A stretch of 64,000 nucleotides of DNA from Sporosarcina ureae DSM 2281 (GTDB taxonomy: Bacteria; Bacillota; Bacilli; Bacillales_A; Planococcaceae), in assembly GCF_000425545.1 (NCBI RefSeq), contig NZ_AUDQ01000005.1, positions 62,001 through 126,000 on the forward strand, read 5' to 3'. The stretch's first letter is position 1. Every line of letters begins with the position of its first letter. Under the pieces are notes generated by a model that saw nothing but the letters and a program-made list of their open reading frames with translations, ran no database searches and was not told the origin of the DNA. Shown here one piece after another: positions 1-8,184 of the stretch. Both the position numbers and the translations under genes were made by a program.

Positions 1-67
1 GTTCTGCATAAGCACTTTTCCCACTGCGTGCACCGCCACTGATGAATGTTATTGTTGCTTGAACCAT
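1..67 (-). CDS. cobU: CobU/CobP bifunctional adenosylcobinamide kinase/guanylyltransferase, N-terminal fragment
   Basis: Only the first 22 codons lie in the window; the gene runs off the left edge. It starts at the ATG at 65-67, preceded by a GGGAGG ribosome site. The N-terminus reads MVQATITFISGGARSGKSAY, whose GGARSGKS P-loop is typical of CobU/CobP, the enzyme that phosphorylates adenosylcobinamide and transfers GMP to it during nucleotide-loop assembly. It overlaps the end of the upstream decarboxylase gene by 19 bp, so it belongs to the same cobalamin operon. The assignment rests on one motif plus context; the rest of the protein cannot be seen. Confidence 0.8.
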   Translation of the reverse strand, partial: MVQATITFISGGARSGKSAYAE

Positions 68-1122
68 TGATCCATCGCCTCCCGCAGTGTAGCCATCATC
101 GGTTTGGACTTCATGCCAATCCGTAACCAGTGCCCGTCCATCCCGCGGAAGTTTTCAGAGTGACGCAGGACGATGCCTTGTTTCAATAAATCTGTATACA
201 GCTTCTTCGTATCTTGCAGAGGCTTCATGACGAGATAATTTGCCGAAGAATCGAGTACTTCACAGCCTTGCGAGCGCAAGAACTGCGCCATCTTTAAGCG
301 CTCCGTTTGTGCATGCAAAATCGCCTGTTGACGATACGCTTCTTCCTGCAGACATAACACCCCGATTTCAGCAGCGAGTCCATTAACATGCCAGTGGGAA
401 GCTCGTTGTTTAAGCGTTTTGATTCGTTCAGGGTGAGCGATTATATACCCGAGACGGATACCAGGTATCGCGTACATTTTCGTCATCGAGCGCACAATTA
501 ACAAGTTCGGATAGTTCGCGACTTGCGGAATAAAGGACTTTGATTCATCGACAAAATCGATGAACGCTTCGTCTAACACAACATCAGTCGAACTATTTTT
601 AGCTGCTTCTATAATCGTTAGTAGCTCGTCCTTTGAAGGCAACAAGCCTGTCGGATTATTAGGTGTGCAAATATACAGCGCATCCGCTTCAGGTAATGCT
701 TCTAGAATTTGGCGCATAGGTAATTGAAAACCTTCTGCTTCACTAGCTTGAAGCGATACGACCTCTGCGCCGTTCACTTCAAGCGTCGCGCGATATTCAG
801 AAAACGTTGGGTCAATTAAGAGGACGCGTTTCCCTCGGTAGCTCCCTGCCAATAGAGATAGTATTTCTGCCGCACCGTTGCCAACAAGTACTTGTTGTTC
901 GTCTACTTGATGAAAGAGCGAAACTGCCGAACGAAATGGCTGACCGTCTGGATCGGGATAGCTGTTGAGCGTCGAAATCAACGTAGGCCATGCTTCCACT
1001 ACGGACGGTGGAGGTCCTGCCGGATTACAGTTTTCACTGAAATCGAGCACTTCATCAGGCATCCGAATATTCATTGATACATACAGTCGTTTGCTGTTGG
1101 CACCGTGTTCAGGCAATCGCAT
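49..1122 (-). CDS. cobD: Threonine-phosphate decarboxylase (CobD/CobC-like, PLP-dependent)
   Basis: A 357-residue fold-type I PLP enzyme related to histidinol-phosphate aminotransferase. The N-terminal LPEHGAN resembles the start of threonine-phosphate decarboxylases, which make (R)-1-amino-2-propanol phosphate for the cobalamin side chain. Asp184 in DEAF should contact the PLP ring nitrogen and Lys215 in SMTKMYA should form the Schiff base; PNNPTG near 154 binds substrate phosphate/PLP in this family. The start ATG follows TAGGAGGG at good spacing and overlaps cbiB by 14 bp. A HisC role is possible on sequence alone, but the position between cbiB and cobU argues for cobalamin synthesis. Naming follows Salmonella (CobD is the decarboxylase). 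Confidence 0.85.
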   Translation of the reverse strand: MRLPEHGANSKRLYVSMNIRMPDEVLDFSENCNPAGPPPSVVEAWPTLISTLNSYPDPDGQPFRSAVSLFHQVDEQQVLVGNGAAEILSLLAGSYRGKRVLLIDPTFSEYRATLEVNGAEVVSLQASEAEGFQLPMRQILEALPEADALYICTPNNPTGLLPSKDELLTIIEAAKNSSTDVVLDEAFIDFVDESKSFIPQVANYPNLLIVRSMTKMYAIPGIRLGYIIAHPERIKTLKQRASHWHVNGLAAEIGVLCLQEEAYRQQAILHAQTERLKMAQFLRSQGCEVLDSSANYLVMKPLQDTKKLYTDLLKQGIVLRHSENFRGMDGHWLRIGMKSKPMMATLREAMDQWFKQQ

Positions 1123-2065
1123 AGAAAATCCCTCCTAATACTGTGCCTAGTGACCAGAAAGTCCAAGACACGACTTGCATTTGGTACGTAGCGGAATGAA
1201 TATGATCTTTATTCGCAATGACTGTTGGACCAAGTACCGCTCGTTCCGATACTACTCCCCGATATGTACTGCTGCCGCCTAACTGGATATTAAGTTGCCA
1301 TGCAGTTGCTGCTTCGAGATAGCCGCTATTCGGGCTCATATGCTTTTTGGCATCGCCTAACCAGCCGCTAATCCGCTTTTTTAATGAATGTCCACCTTCA
1401 TTCGGAGTGAACAATAGAATGAGCAATCCTGTAATTCTTGATGGTATCCAGTTAAAGAGATCATCCATACGAGCCGAAACTTTTCCGAATTCACGATAAC
1501 GCTCATCTTTGTATCCGACCATAGAATCGAGTGTATTGACCGCTTTATACAACCACAAACCCGGTGCCCCGAGCAAGAATGCCCAAAATAATGGAGCTGT
1601 GATGCCGTCAGACGTATTTTCTGAAACCGTTTCAATCGTAGCGCGGGATATCGCACTTTCATCGAGCTTCTTCGTATCTCTGCCGACAATCCAACTTAGT
1701 TTCTCACGCGCTTCGTTCATGTCTCCTGACTTCAATGGATCATAGACTAACAAAGCCGCATCACGCAAACTCTTTTGCGCAAGTCCCGCCGCAATGAGTA
1801 GCGCTTCGATCGCGATGCCCGCTACTAGATGCAGACGATACGCGATACTAACGAGCCAGATGACGAGAAAAAACGTCGTCATGCAAATAACTACCCATAA
1901 AATCGCACCTTTTACTGTCCGCATACGGCCTTTATTCATTAGCTTCGTCAACTTACTAATCGTCGTACCTAGCCATTTGACTGGATGGGGCCAGTTAGGC
2001 GGATCACCAATGAGCCGGTCGAGCACCATACCGATGGCGATTGCTATGAAATGTGCGGGGATCAT
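1109..2065 (-). CDS. cbiB: Adenosylcobinamide-phosphate synthase CbiB
   Basis: A 318-residue polytopic membrane protein of the CbiB/CobD family, which joins the aminopropanol (phosphate) arm to adenosylcobyric acid. Family features seen are the N-terminal DRLIGDPPNWPHPVKWLG segment, the SENTSDGITAPLFWAFLLG block near the middle and the AVNTLDSMVGYKDERY segment, between hydrophobic stretches. The ATG overlaps the stop of the upstream ABC-ATPase/CbiZ gene by 4 bp (ATGA), indicating translational coupling. It sits between the amidohydrolase fusion, which supplies cobyric acid, and the decarboxylase, which supplies the linker, so the local order follows the salvage pathway. Confidence 0.93.
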   Translation of the reverse strand: MIPAHFIAIAIGMVLDRLIGDPPNWPHPVKWLGTTISKLTKLMNKGRMRTVKGAILWVVICMTTFFLVIWLVSIAYRLHLVAGIAIEALLIAAGLAQKSLRDAALLVYDPLKSGDMNEAREKLSWIVGRDTKKLDESAISRATIETVSENTSDGITAPLFWAFLLGAPGLWLYKAVNTLDSMVGYKDERYREFGKVSARMDDLFNWIPSRITGLLILLFTPNEGGHSLKKRISGWLGDAKKHMSPNSGYLEAATAWQLNIQLGGSSTYRGVVSERAVLGPTVIANKDHIHSATYQMQVVSWTFWSLGTVLGGIFYAIA

Positions 2066-3534
2066 GTGTGCTCACCTACTGCTAATCGATACGAATGAAT
2101 AGCCCGTACCGTACAGTCATAGACTCCTTTACCGATCAACTTCCCGAGTTGCGTGATCGGTCCGGCATACGGCAAGTATTCCCCTTGCTGTGTCGATGCG
2201 ATCAACAAGCTGTCTGTCGAAGTACCTGTAGCGACCGTGCCGGATTCAGGATCCTTTACTTGCTCATCCTGCAATGCTTTCACTTTCGCTTCTGTTGCAG
2301 TAATCAATGCTTGGACGAAAGCTTCTTCACTTAATTCGCCGTTAATGAATACCCATGTGTTGATCGTCCCGATGTACGGAATATCTTCACGTTGCCAGGA
2401 CTTCGAAACGTCCACTGCGTTTCCGACACCCGCCGTCACCGCCACGACAATCGAGCCAAATTCTCCTTCATACTCTTCTACTTCAACGTGCTCAGGACTA
2501 ACTGCAGTCATCATCGCGACTGTATCTGTCAGATGATAACCAAGCGCTCGCAAGTATTCCGTGTTCTCGCGTTGGACATCATCGATCATATAATCCGCAC
2601 GCACGCCTCGATTGACGAACGTCCGATACCAACCAAGTCCTGCATTATGGACAGCAGAAGAAATTGTCTTCAACGGTTGGCTTGATTGCAATAAGACATG
2701 ATCTTCTTGAATCATTACGTCCGCTTTCTTTACACAAAACTGTTCTACCTTTTCTTGCAAGTTCGGCAATAGCGTCATTTGAGGCTTTGGCATTTCAGGA
2801 TGGGGTTGCGTTTTGACACGCGCATTGTACACATGATGAATTTCTGACTCGAGTACAACGTCTTGCGGTACACCCATTGATGCTACTTCCCCATTCTTCA
2901 ACAGCAGCAGGCGATCGCAATAAAGAGCGGCCAGATTGATGTCGTGAAATACTGAAATGACCGTGATCCCCTTCTGTCTCGCTTGATTGCGGATCGTATC
3001 GAGCAATTGCTGCTGATGCGCAATGTCTAGATGATTCGTTGGTTCATCCAATAATAAAATAGGTGCTTGCTGGGCGAGTGCCTGCGCAACGAATACGCGT
3101 TGTTGCTCGCCTCCAGATAATAATTCAATGGCGGTATTTTCATATCGCGTGACACCTGTATGGTTCATCGCTTCCTGCACCGCTTGCTCGTCCAGCTCCG
3201 ACCAGCTCGAGAAAATCCCTGACTGATACGGATAACGACCGAGAGCGACGGTGTCTTTCACGCTATGGGAAAAAGCATGGGCATGAAGCTGTGGCAAGAC
3301 GGCTACTTGCTGCGCGAATTGCTTTTGGCTATATGCGCCAGAAGGTTTTCCTGCAATCATTACCTTGCCGCTTTGTTTCGGCAAAATACCCGAAATGATT
3401 TTCAGTAAGGTTGACTTTCCGCTACCATTCGGCCCTAAAATCCCAAGAACTTCTCCTTTTTCAACGTGGAACGACACATTTCGCACAATCGGTTCTTTGC
3501 CGTAGCCTCCTGATAAGTTCTCCACTTGCAACAT
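2062..3534 (-). CDS. btuD-cbiZ: Cobalamin ABC transporter ATPase fused to adenosylcobinamide amidohydrolase (BtuD-CbiZ)
   Basis: A 490-residue two-domain protein. Residues 1 to ~250 are a FecE/BtuD-type ABC ATPase: Walker A GPNGSGKST near 34-42, signature LSGGEQQ near 139-145, Walker B ILLLDEP near 159-165, then an H-loop (VFHD). Residues ~262-490 match CbiZ, with FVNRGVRADY, MMTAVSPEH and VTAGVGNAVDVS motifs; CbiZ cleaves the aminopropanol arm of adenosylcobinamides to give adenosylcobyric acid, allowing salvage of incomplete or foreign corrinoids. The ATG at 3532-3534 follows AAAGGAG by 10 nt; a GTG two codons earlier is possible but too close to that site. It overlaps or abuts btuC and overlaps cbiB. 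The fusion couples uptake energy and corrinoid remodelling in one polypeptide. Confidence 0.92.
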   Translation of the reverse strand: MLQVENLSGGYGKEPIVRNVSFHVEKGEVLGILGPNGSGKSTLLKIISGILPKQSGKVMIAGKPSGAYSQKQFAQQVAVLPQLHAHAFSHSVKDTVALGRYPYQSGIFSSWSELDEQAVQEAMNHTGVTRYENTAIELLSGGEQQRVFVAQALAQQAPILLLDEPTNHLDIAHQQQLLDTIRNQARQKGITVISVFHDINLAALYCDRLLLLKNGEVASMGVPQDVVLESEIHHVYNARVKTQPHPEMPKPQMTLLPNLQEKVEQFCVKKADVMIQEDHVLLQSSQPLKTISSAVHNAGLGWYRTFVNRGVRADYMIDDVQRENTEYLRALGYHLTDTVAMMTAVSPEHVEVEEYEGEFGSIVVAVTAGVGNAVDVSKSWQREDIPYIGTINTWVFINGELSEEAFVQALITATEAKVKALQDEQVKDPESGTVATGTSTDSLLIASTQQGEYLPYAGPITQLGKLIGKGVYDCTVRAIHSYRLAVGEHT

Positions 3535-3536
3535 CT

Positions 3537-4559
3537 TCACATCGCTCCTTTTCTACGTTGTTTGTAAAAGATGTAAGCAAACACCGGAGCGCCAATGAAT
3601 GCTGTAATGACGCCGACCGGTAATTCAGCCGGCGAAATAACCGTTCGTGCGACGAGATCGCAAATGATTAATAATGAGGCACCGTTGAATAATGATAACG
3701 GCAACACGTGACGGTGATCAGAACCCCATAGCATACGTGTCATATGAGGGACAACTAGGCCCACGAAGCCGATTGTCCCAGACACAGCAACAGCAGAACC
3801 GGTTAATACCGAACCGCCAAGCAAAATCATTAATTTACGCTGTTTGACATTGACCCCAAGATGATGCGCGCGTTCTTCACCGAATAATAAAGCGTTCAAT
3901 TCGCGACGATTGAGCCACAGCATGAATGAGCCGATGATGAAAAACGGCAGTACCATTAGAATATAATTCCATCCGCGCATGGATACGCTACCAAGCAGCC
4001 AACCCACGATCTGACGGAGTTCTTCTTGCGTTAACGCGATCATCAGCGACAGCACGGAGCCAAGAAACGAACCGAAAATAATGCCTGTCAAAATAATCGT
4101 TTCCATTTTCATTGATCGATCGACGAGACGGGCAAAACCGATCACTAGAAACATCGTTACTGCGGCACCGATCATACTAAATACAGGTAAGGTGAATGCG
4201 CCAAGAACCGGTAGAGAAATACCAAAAAAGAGTGTGATCACGGCGCCGACAGAGGCACCGGATGACACTCCGAGGGTGTAAGGATCAGCTAATGGATTTT
4301 TCAACAGCCCTTGGAAAGCGGCTCCTGAAATAGCCAGTGAGGCACCGACGATTCCCGCCAGCAACACACGAGGCATACGGATCTTCCACAAAATATTACT
4401 TGCGGTCGCGTCCGATTGATTCCATAGCGTCTCTATTGGTATTTTCACTGTACCGATCGATACGCCGAGCCAGATTGCCACAAGCAACGTGGCAATCGAC
4501 ACGACATAGGCGAGAGCGGTTTTATTCACCGAATACCTCAGGATAGACTGCTTTTGCAA
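3537..4559 (-). CDS. btuC: Cobalamin ABC transporter permease, FecCD family (BtuC-like)
   Basis: A 340-residue, highly hydrophobic FecCD permease with about ten membrane segments. Typical family blocks are seen: RMPRVLLAGIVGASLAISGA, NPLADPYTLGVSSGASVGA and GTIGFVGLVVPHMTR, the last near the coupling region for the ATPase. It would form the inner-membrane channel for corrinoid import with the adjoining ATPase and binding protein. The assigned start overlaps the end of btuF by 38 bp; a slightly later start cannot be excluded. Corrinoid rather than iron-siderophore substrate is inferred from the riboswitch and the cobalamin genes downstream. Confidence 0.9.
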   Translation of the reverse strand: MQKQSILRYSVNKTALAYVVSIATLLVAIWLGVSIGTVKIPIETLWNQSDATASNILWKIRMPRVLLAGIVGASLAISGAAFQGLLKNPLADPYTLGVSSGASVGAVITLFFGISLPVLGAFTLPVFSMIGAAVTMFLVIGFARLVDRSMKMETIILTGIIFGSFLGSVLSLMIALTQEELRQIVGWLLGSVSMRGWNYILMVLPFFIIGSFMLWLNRRELNALLFGEERAHHLGVNVKQRKLMILLGGSVLTGSAVAVSGTIGFVGLVVPHMTRMLWGSDHRHVLPLSLFNGASLLIICDLVARTVISPAELPVGVITAFIGAPVFAYIFYKQRRKGAM

Positions 4560-5508
4560 ACAATTCTAATCCGTCAGCTAAACGTGGACCTGTACGGCTT
4601 GTAATATCTTCATCCAATTGAATGACTTGATCTTCTTTGATCGCAGTAACCGCATCGAACCCGTCACGAGTTTTAATGTTTTCTACGACGTTTGGAACAT
4701 AACTATACATAGCCAAAATTACATCGGGATTTTCATCTACAATCTTTTCAGGACTGATCATAATCCAGCCTTCTTCTGTCACGATGTTTTCAGCGTTTAT
4801 CATATCTAAAAATTGCTGTGGGAATGTTCCCTTCCCTGGCGTATAAATTTCAGGTGCATCGGAGTTTTCAACAAACACCCGCTTCTTGTCCGTGATGTCT
4901 GCTGCTTTCTTTTCAATATCCGCAACTTTTGTTTTCATATCTTCGACGATTTGATTCGCTTCCACATTTTTGTCCATGACTGCACCAATCAGTTCAATTG
5001 TTTCATATGTCTCGTCAAATGTCTCAGCATTTGGTACGACGATCACAGGGATGCCTGCGTCACGAATTTGATTCAATCCTTCTTCACTTGAACTCATCAT
5101 CATTTCATGTGCAAATACTGCTTCCGGCTCCAATGAAATGACTTTTTCTACGTTGACCGTAAAGTCCCCTACTGTATCAAGCTCCGTTACTTCCTTAGGG
5201 TAGTCATCGTTTTCTGTTACTGCAATGACTTGATCTCCTGCATCAATACCGAATAAAATTTCCGTATTGCTTGGAACTAATGAGATTACAGTTTCCGGCG
5301 CTTGTTCAAATGTAAGTTCTTTGCCAGCCGCGTCTGTCAGGGTGTATGGATAACTCGTTGTATCCGTCGATTGTTGTTCTGTGTTTGTTTCTTCGCCAGC
5401 TTGTTTTTCATCTGCTGGTGTTTCTTCTTTTTTACTGTCACTTCCGCATGCTGCGAGTAGTAGTACCGCAAGCATTGCCGTCAGCATCAGTTGCAAAAAC
5501 TTCTTCAT
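4522..5508 (-). CDS. btuF: Corrinoid-binding lipoprotein (BtuF-like)
   Basis: A 328-residue periplasmic-binding-protein type III lipoprotein. The signal peptide ends in a lipobox (LLLAACGS, Cys near 21) and is followed by a Thr/Glu-rich linker, then a two-lobed domain with SLVPSNTEILFGIDAGDQVI and EPEAVFAHE segments typical of the cobalamin/Fe3+-siderophore group. It should be anchored outside the membrane and deliver corrinoids to BtuC. The ATG has a strong AAAGGAGG site and is the first gene after the B12 riboswitch, making it the leader of the operon running to cobU. Confidence 0.88.
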   Translation of the reverse strand: MKKFLQLMLTAMLAVLLLAACGSDSKKEETPADEKQAGEETNTEQQSTDTTSYPYTLTDAAGKELTFEQAPETVISLVPSNTEILFGIDAGDQVIAVTENDDYPKEVTELDTVGDFTVNVEKVISLEPEAVFAHEMMMSSSEEGLNQIRDAGIPVIVVPNAETFDETYETIELIGAVMDKNVEANQIVEDMKTKVADIEKKAADITDKKRVFVENSDAPEIYTPGKGTFPQQFLDMINAENIVTEEGWIMISPEKIVDENPDVILAMYSYVPNVVENIKTRDGFDAVTAIKEDQVIQLDEDITSRTGPRLADGLELFAKAVYPEVFGE

Positions 5509-5557
5509 GTGTGTTCCTCCTTTAATATGTGTGTTGCATTACGCAAGCCGCAGACAT

Positions 5558-5766
5558 GAAAAAAACCTTCGATAGTTCGAAGGATTAGGTGGGATGAAAT
5601 CAATACGTGATTTCTTCCACTGTACCTATCCTCGTAGGTTGCTGCGGAACTTCATTTTCTAAAAAGGCAGGTGACCTGGCTTGTGCATGGCACATACAGT
5701 GGCGGGACCGCATCGGATTTGAACCGATTTCGCTTTTCATCTCAAGTTTTGAGAACCTTTTTAGAA
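5558..5766 (-). promoter_or_regulatory. Cobalamin (B12) riboswitch with terminator expression platform
   Basis: Read on the minus strand, the region holds the B12-box core AGCCAGG.CACCTGCC and the upstream GGTCCCGCCACTG motif. An 11-bp P1 helix is formed by TTCTAAAAAGG (5756-5766) and its complement (5657-5667), which encloses the aptamer. Downstream lies a short terminator hairpin (CCTTCGA, four-base loop, TCGAAGG) followed by seven T residues at 5559-5583. A CCGCAG (just after the aptamer) and CTGCGG (after the T-run) pair could form an antiterminator. Binding of adenosylcobalamin is expected to favour termination and shut down btuF to cobU. Confidence 0.93.
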
Positions 5767-5832
5767 GATATGTAATTATGACTTATTATAGCGATAATAG
5801 CGTTGGTTGTACAGGGGATAGGAGGAGATTGA

Positions 5833-5885
5833 GTGGGGCATGGGAGTGAGGCTCCAGCAGGGGAACGCAGCGAAACGTTGCCTTT
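5833..5885. repeat. Fragment of the palindromic intergenic element
   Basis: The segment GAGGCTCCAGCAGGGGAACG followed by CAGCGAAACG resembles one arm and the internal part of the element seen in full at 61048-61174 and 18031-18220. No matching second arm is visible, so it looks like a degraded remnant. It lies in the gap between the argS terminator and the B12 riboswitch. Confidence 0.4.
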
Positions 5886-5907
5886 CCCTTTCCCATTCAT
5901 AAAGAAA

Positions 5908-5940
5908 AAGCCAAGCAGTCGATCTGCTTGGCCATTTTTG
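5908..5940 (-). terminator. Rho-independent terminator of argS
   Basis: On the minus strand GCCAAGCAG, loop ATCGA, CTGCTTGGC forms a 9-bp perfect stem followed by a T-run, just downstream of the argS stop codon. Confidence 0.85.
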
Positions 5941-5945
5941 ATATA

Positions 5946-7613
5946 TTACATTCTTTCAGGTGCTTGCACGCCAACTAATTTCAACGCGTTCGCAATCGTC
6001 GTTTTAGTCGCTGTGATCAAAGCCAAACGTGCTTCGGAAAGATCTTTATTTTCCGGATCAAGCACCTTGTTAGCATTATAGAAACTATGGAATGTAGCTG
6101 CTAGTTCCTGGATATATGTTGTTACACGATGCGGTGCGCGCATGCGTGCCGAGTCGCTGATTAGTTTCGGGAAGTCTCCGAGCTTCTTCAGTAGCTCGAG
6201 TTCTTTTTCATCTTGTAATAGCGTGACGTTCTCTGTTGACGCTTCTACGTTCTGTTCTTTTGCCTGACGTAAGATCGAGCAAATACGTGCGTGCGCGTAT
6301 TGTGCGTAGTAGACAGGGTTTTCGTTGGATTTGGATACTGCCAAATCTAGATCGAAGTCCATTTGTGCGTCACCTGAGCGCATCGCGAAGAAATAACGTA
6401 CAGCGTCTAGGCCGACTTCTTCTACGAGTTCACGCAGTGTGACTGCTTTGCCTGTCCGCTTGCTCATCTTGAATTTTTCTCCGTCTTTATAGAGTTGAAC
6501 CATTTGTGCCACTTCTACTTCGAGCGTATCGCGGTCATAGCCAAGTGCTTGGATTGCCGCTTTCATACGTGGAATATATCCGTGGTGATCTGCTCCCCAA
6601 ATATTGATCAGTTTATCGAATCCACGACTCAGTTTATCTTGGTGATATGCGATATCCGGTGTTAAGTATGTGAATGAACCGTCTTGTTTGATCAGTACAC
6701 GGTCTTTGTCGTCGCCAAATGTAGTGGAGCGGAACCAAGTGGCACCGTCTTCTTCAAAGACATGGCCGTTTTCACGAAGTTTAGTAAGTGCGACTTCAAT
6801 CTTGCCGTTGTTATATAGCGACGTTTCTGAGAACCAGTTGTCGAAATGAACGCGGAAGTCCGCCAAGTCTTTCTTCAGTTTATCCAGTTCGATATTCAAG
6901 CCGTGCTCACGGAAAAATGCAAGTCGCTCTTCTTCTGGAACATCGACATACTTGTCGCCGTATTGTTCGACCAGGTCTTTTGCGATCGTGATAATATCTG
7001 CACCACGATAGCCATCTTCAGGCATTTCTTTTTCCAGTCCAAGCGCTTCGAAATACCGAACGTCTATAGATAACGCCAAGTTGTTTATTTGATTACCTGC
7101 ATCGTTGATATAGTATTCGCGCGCTACGTCATAGCCTGCTTTATCGAGAATATTACATAATGAATCGCCTAGCGAAGCTCCGCGTGCGTGCCCTAAGTGC
7201 AAGTCGCCTGTTGGGTTCGCTGAGACGAATTCAACTTGGATTTTTTGTTGTTGTCCACTGTCGGAACGTCCGTAGCCGGCTCCTTGATCAAGGACAGTCT
7301 TCACGATATCTCCAAGGCTGTCTGTTTTCAAGCGGATATTAAGGAAGCCAGGTCCAGCGATTTCAATGGAGTCAATTGCTGTGTTCGTCGTATCGAGGTG
7401 CTCCAAAATACTTTCCGCGATTGCCCGTGGTGGTTTTTTTGCTAGTTTCGTTAACTGCATGGCGATATTCGCTGCATAGTCGCCGTTCTCTTTACTTCTT
7501 GGTGATTCCAGTTTAATTTCCGGAATTTCTGCACCTTCGACTAATTGTGCTTTTTCAATCGCTTCGTGCAATGCTACTTTAATTTCATGTTGAATCTGCT
7601 CTACTGCATTCAT
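5946..7613 (-). CDS. argS: Arginyl-tRNA synthetase
   Basis: A 555-residue class I aminoacyl-tRNA synthetase that charges tRNA-Arg. It has the N-terminal ArgRS additional domain, the HIGH-type motif in [10 protein letters not shown], the KMSKR signature in [12 protein letters not shown], and the C-terminal DALR anticodon-binding helices ending in [10 protein letters not shown]. The ATG at 7611-7613 follows GGAGGTAACACA and overlaps the stop of the upstream ywiB-like gene (ATGA); an in-frame start 33 codons earlier has no comparable ribosome site and would add residues atypical of the family. Gene order ywiB-argS is as in B. subtilis. Confidence 0.97.
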   Translation of the reverse strand: MNAVEQIQHEIKVALHEAIEKAQLVEGAEIPEIKLESPRSKENGDYAANIAMQLTKLAKKPPRAIAESILEHLDTTNTAIDSIEIAGPGFLNIRLKTDSLGDIVKTVLDQGAGYGRSDSGQQQKIQVEFVSANPTGDLHLGHARGASLGDSLCNILDKAGYDVAREYYINDAGNQINNLALSIDVRYFEALGLEKEMPEDGYRGADIITIAKDLVEQYGDKYVDVPEEERLAFFREHGLNIELDKLKKDLADFRVHFDNWFSETSLYNNGKIEVALTKLRENGHVFEEDGATWFRSTTFGDDKDRVLIKQDGSFTYLTPDIAYHQDKLSRGFDKLINIWGADHHGYIPRMKAAIQALGYDRDTLEVEVAQMVQLYKDGEKFKMSKRTGKAVTLRELVEEVGLDAVRYFFAMRSGDAQMDFDLDLAVSKSNENPVYYAQYAHARICSILRQAKEQNVEASTENVTLLQDEKELELLKKLGDFPKLISDSARMRAPHRVTTYIQELAATFHSFYNANKVLDPENKDLSEARLALITATKTTIANALKLVGVQAPERM

Positions 7614-8026
7614 TGTGTTACCTCCGAGTAGGTTATTGTCAAATGGTATTTCCCTAATAAACTTTCGTCTGAATGTAAGTCGTACGCTACTGTAAAGCGT
7701 CCTGGTACCCACTCCAGTTGATTGGTATGAACGGCTAAATCCATAACGGCAGGACCATTACCGTACGTACCGAAACGGACATCGTCCTGTCTGAAAGGCA
7801 ATCGCATCTGTACGCCGCCCTTACGCATGATGAAGGCATCATCGGCATGTAATTTCACGGTCGTTCGGACTGATGGCACTCCTTCTGTTCGTTCTTCAAA
7901 CAATAAGTAGGCCTGTCCTTTTTTCTCAATGAGTTCTCCAGTTGCCTGCATCGTATGCGTTTCTGCTTGCTGGTCTGGATGTTGAATAACGGAACGGAGC
8001 TGAACTTCCATTTTTGGCGCTTCCAT
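7610..8026 (-). CDS. ywiB: DUF1934 beta-barrel protein (YwiB-like)
   Basis: A 138-residue DUF1934 protein, predicted small beta-barrel of the calycin type, function unknown. Alternating polar/hydrophobic strands ([37 protein letters not shown]) fit this fold, and the closing LTITYSEV is typical. It directly precedes argS with a 4-bp ATGA overlap, the same pairing as B. subtilis ywiB-argS, so translation of the two is probably coupled. No catalytic motif is recognisable. Confidence 0.85.
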   Translation of the reverse strand: MEAPKMEVQLRSVIQHPDQQAETHTMQATGELIEKKGQAYLLFEERTEGVPSVRTTVKLHADDAFIMRKGGVQMRLPFRQDDVRFGTYGNGPAVMDLAVHTNQLEWVPGRFTVAYDLHSDESLLGKYHLTITYSEVTQ

Positions 8027-8184
8027 TCGTTCACCGCCTTAAGTAAATAGATTCACTCATTATACACTTCTTCTGGCATTAGTTTCATTGTTACACATCT
8101 AAACTTTTCCTACGAACCGTTTAATCCGTCCATAACCGTACCATACTGTCAAAAGATACTGAATGGAACGGGATGTGATGCTCA

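Noticed and set aside
7614-7712. Upstream start for argS
   Set aside because: It would overlap ywiB by about 100 bp without a ribosome site; the family begins at the coupled ATG.
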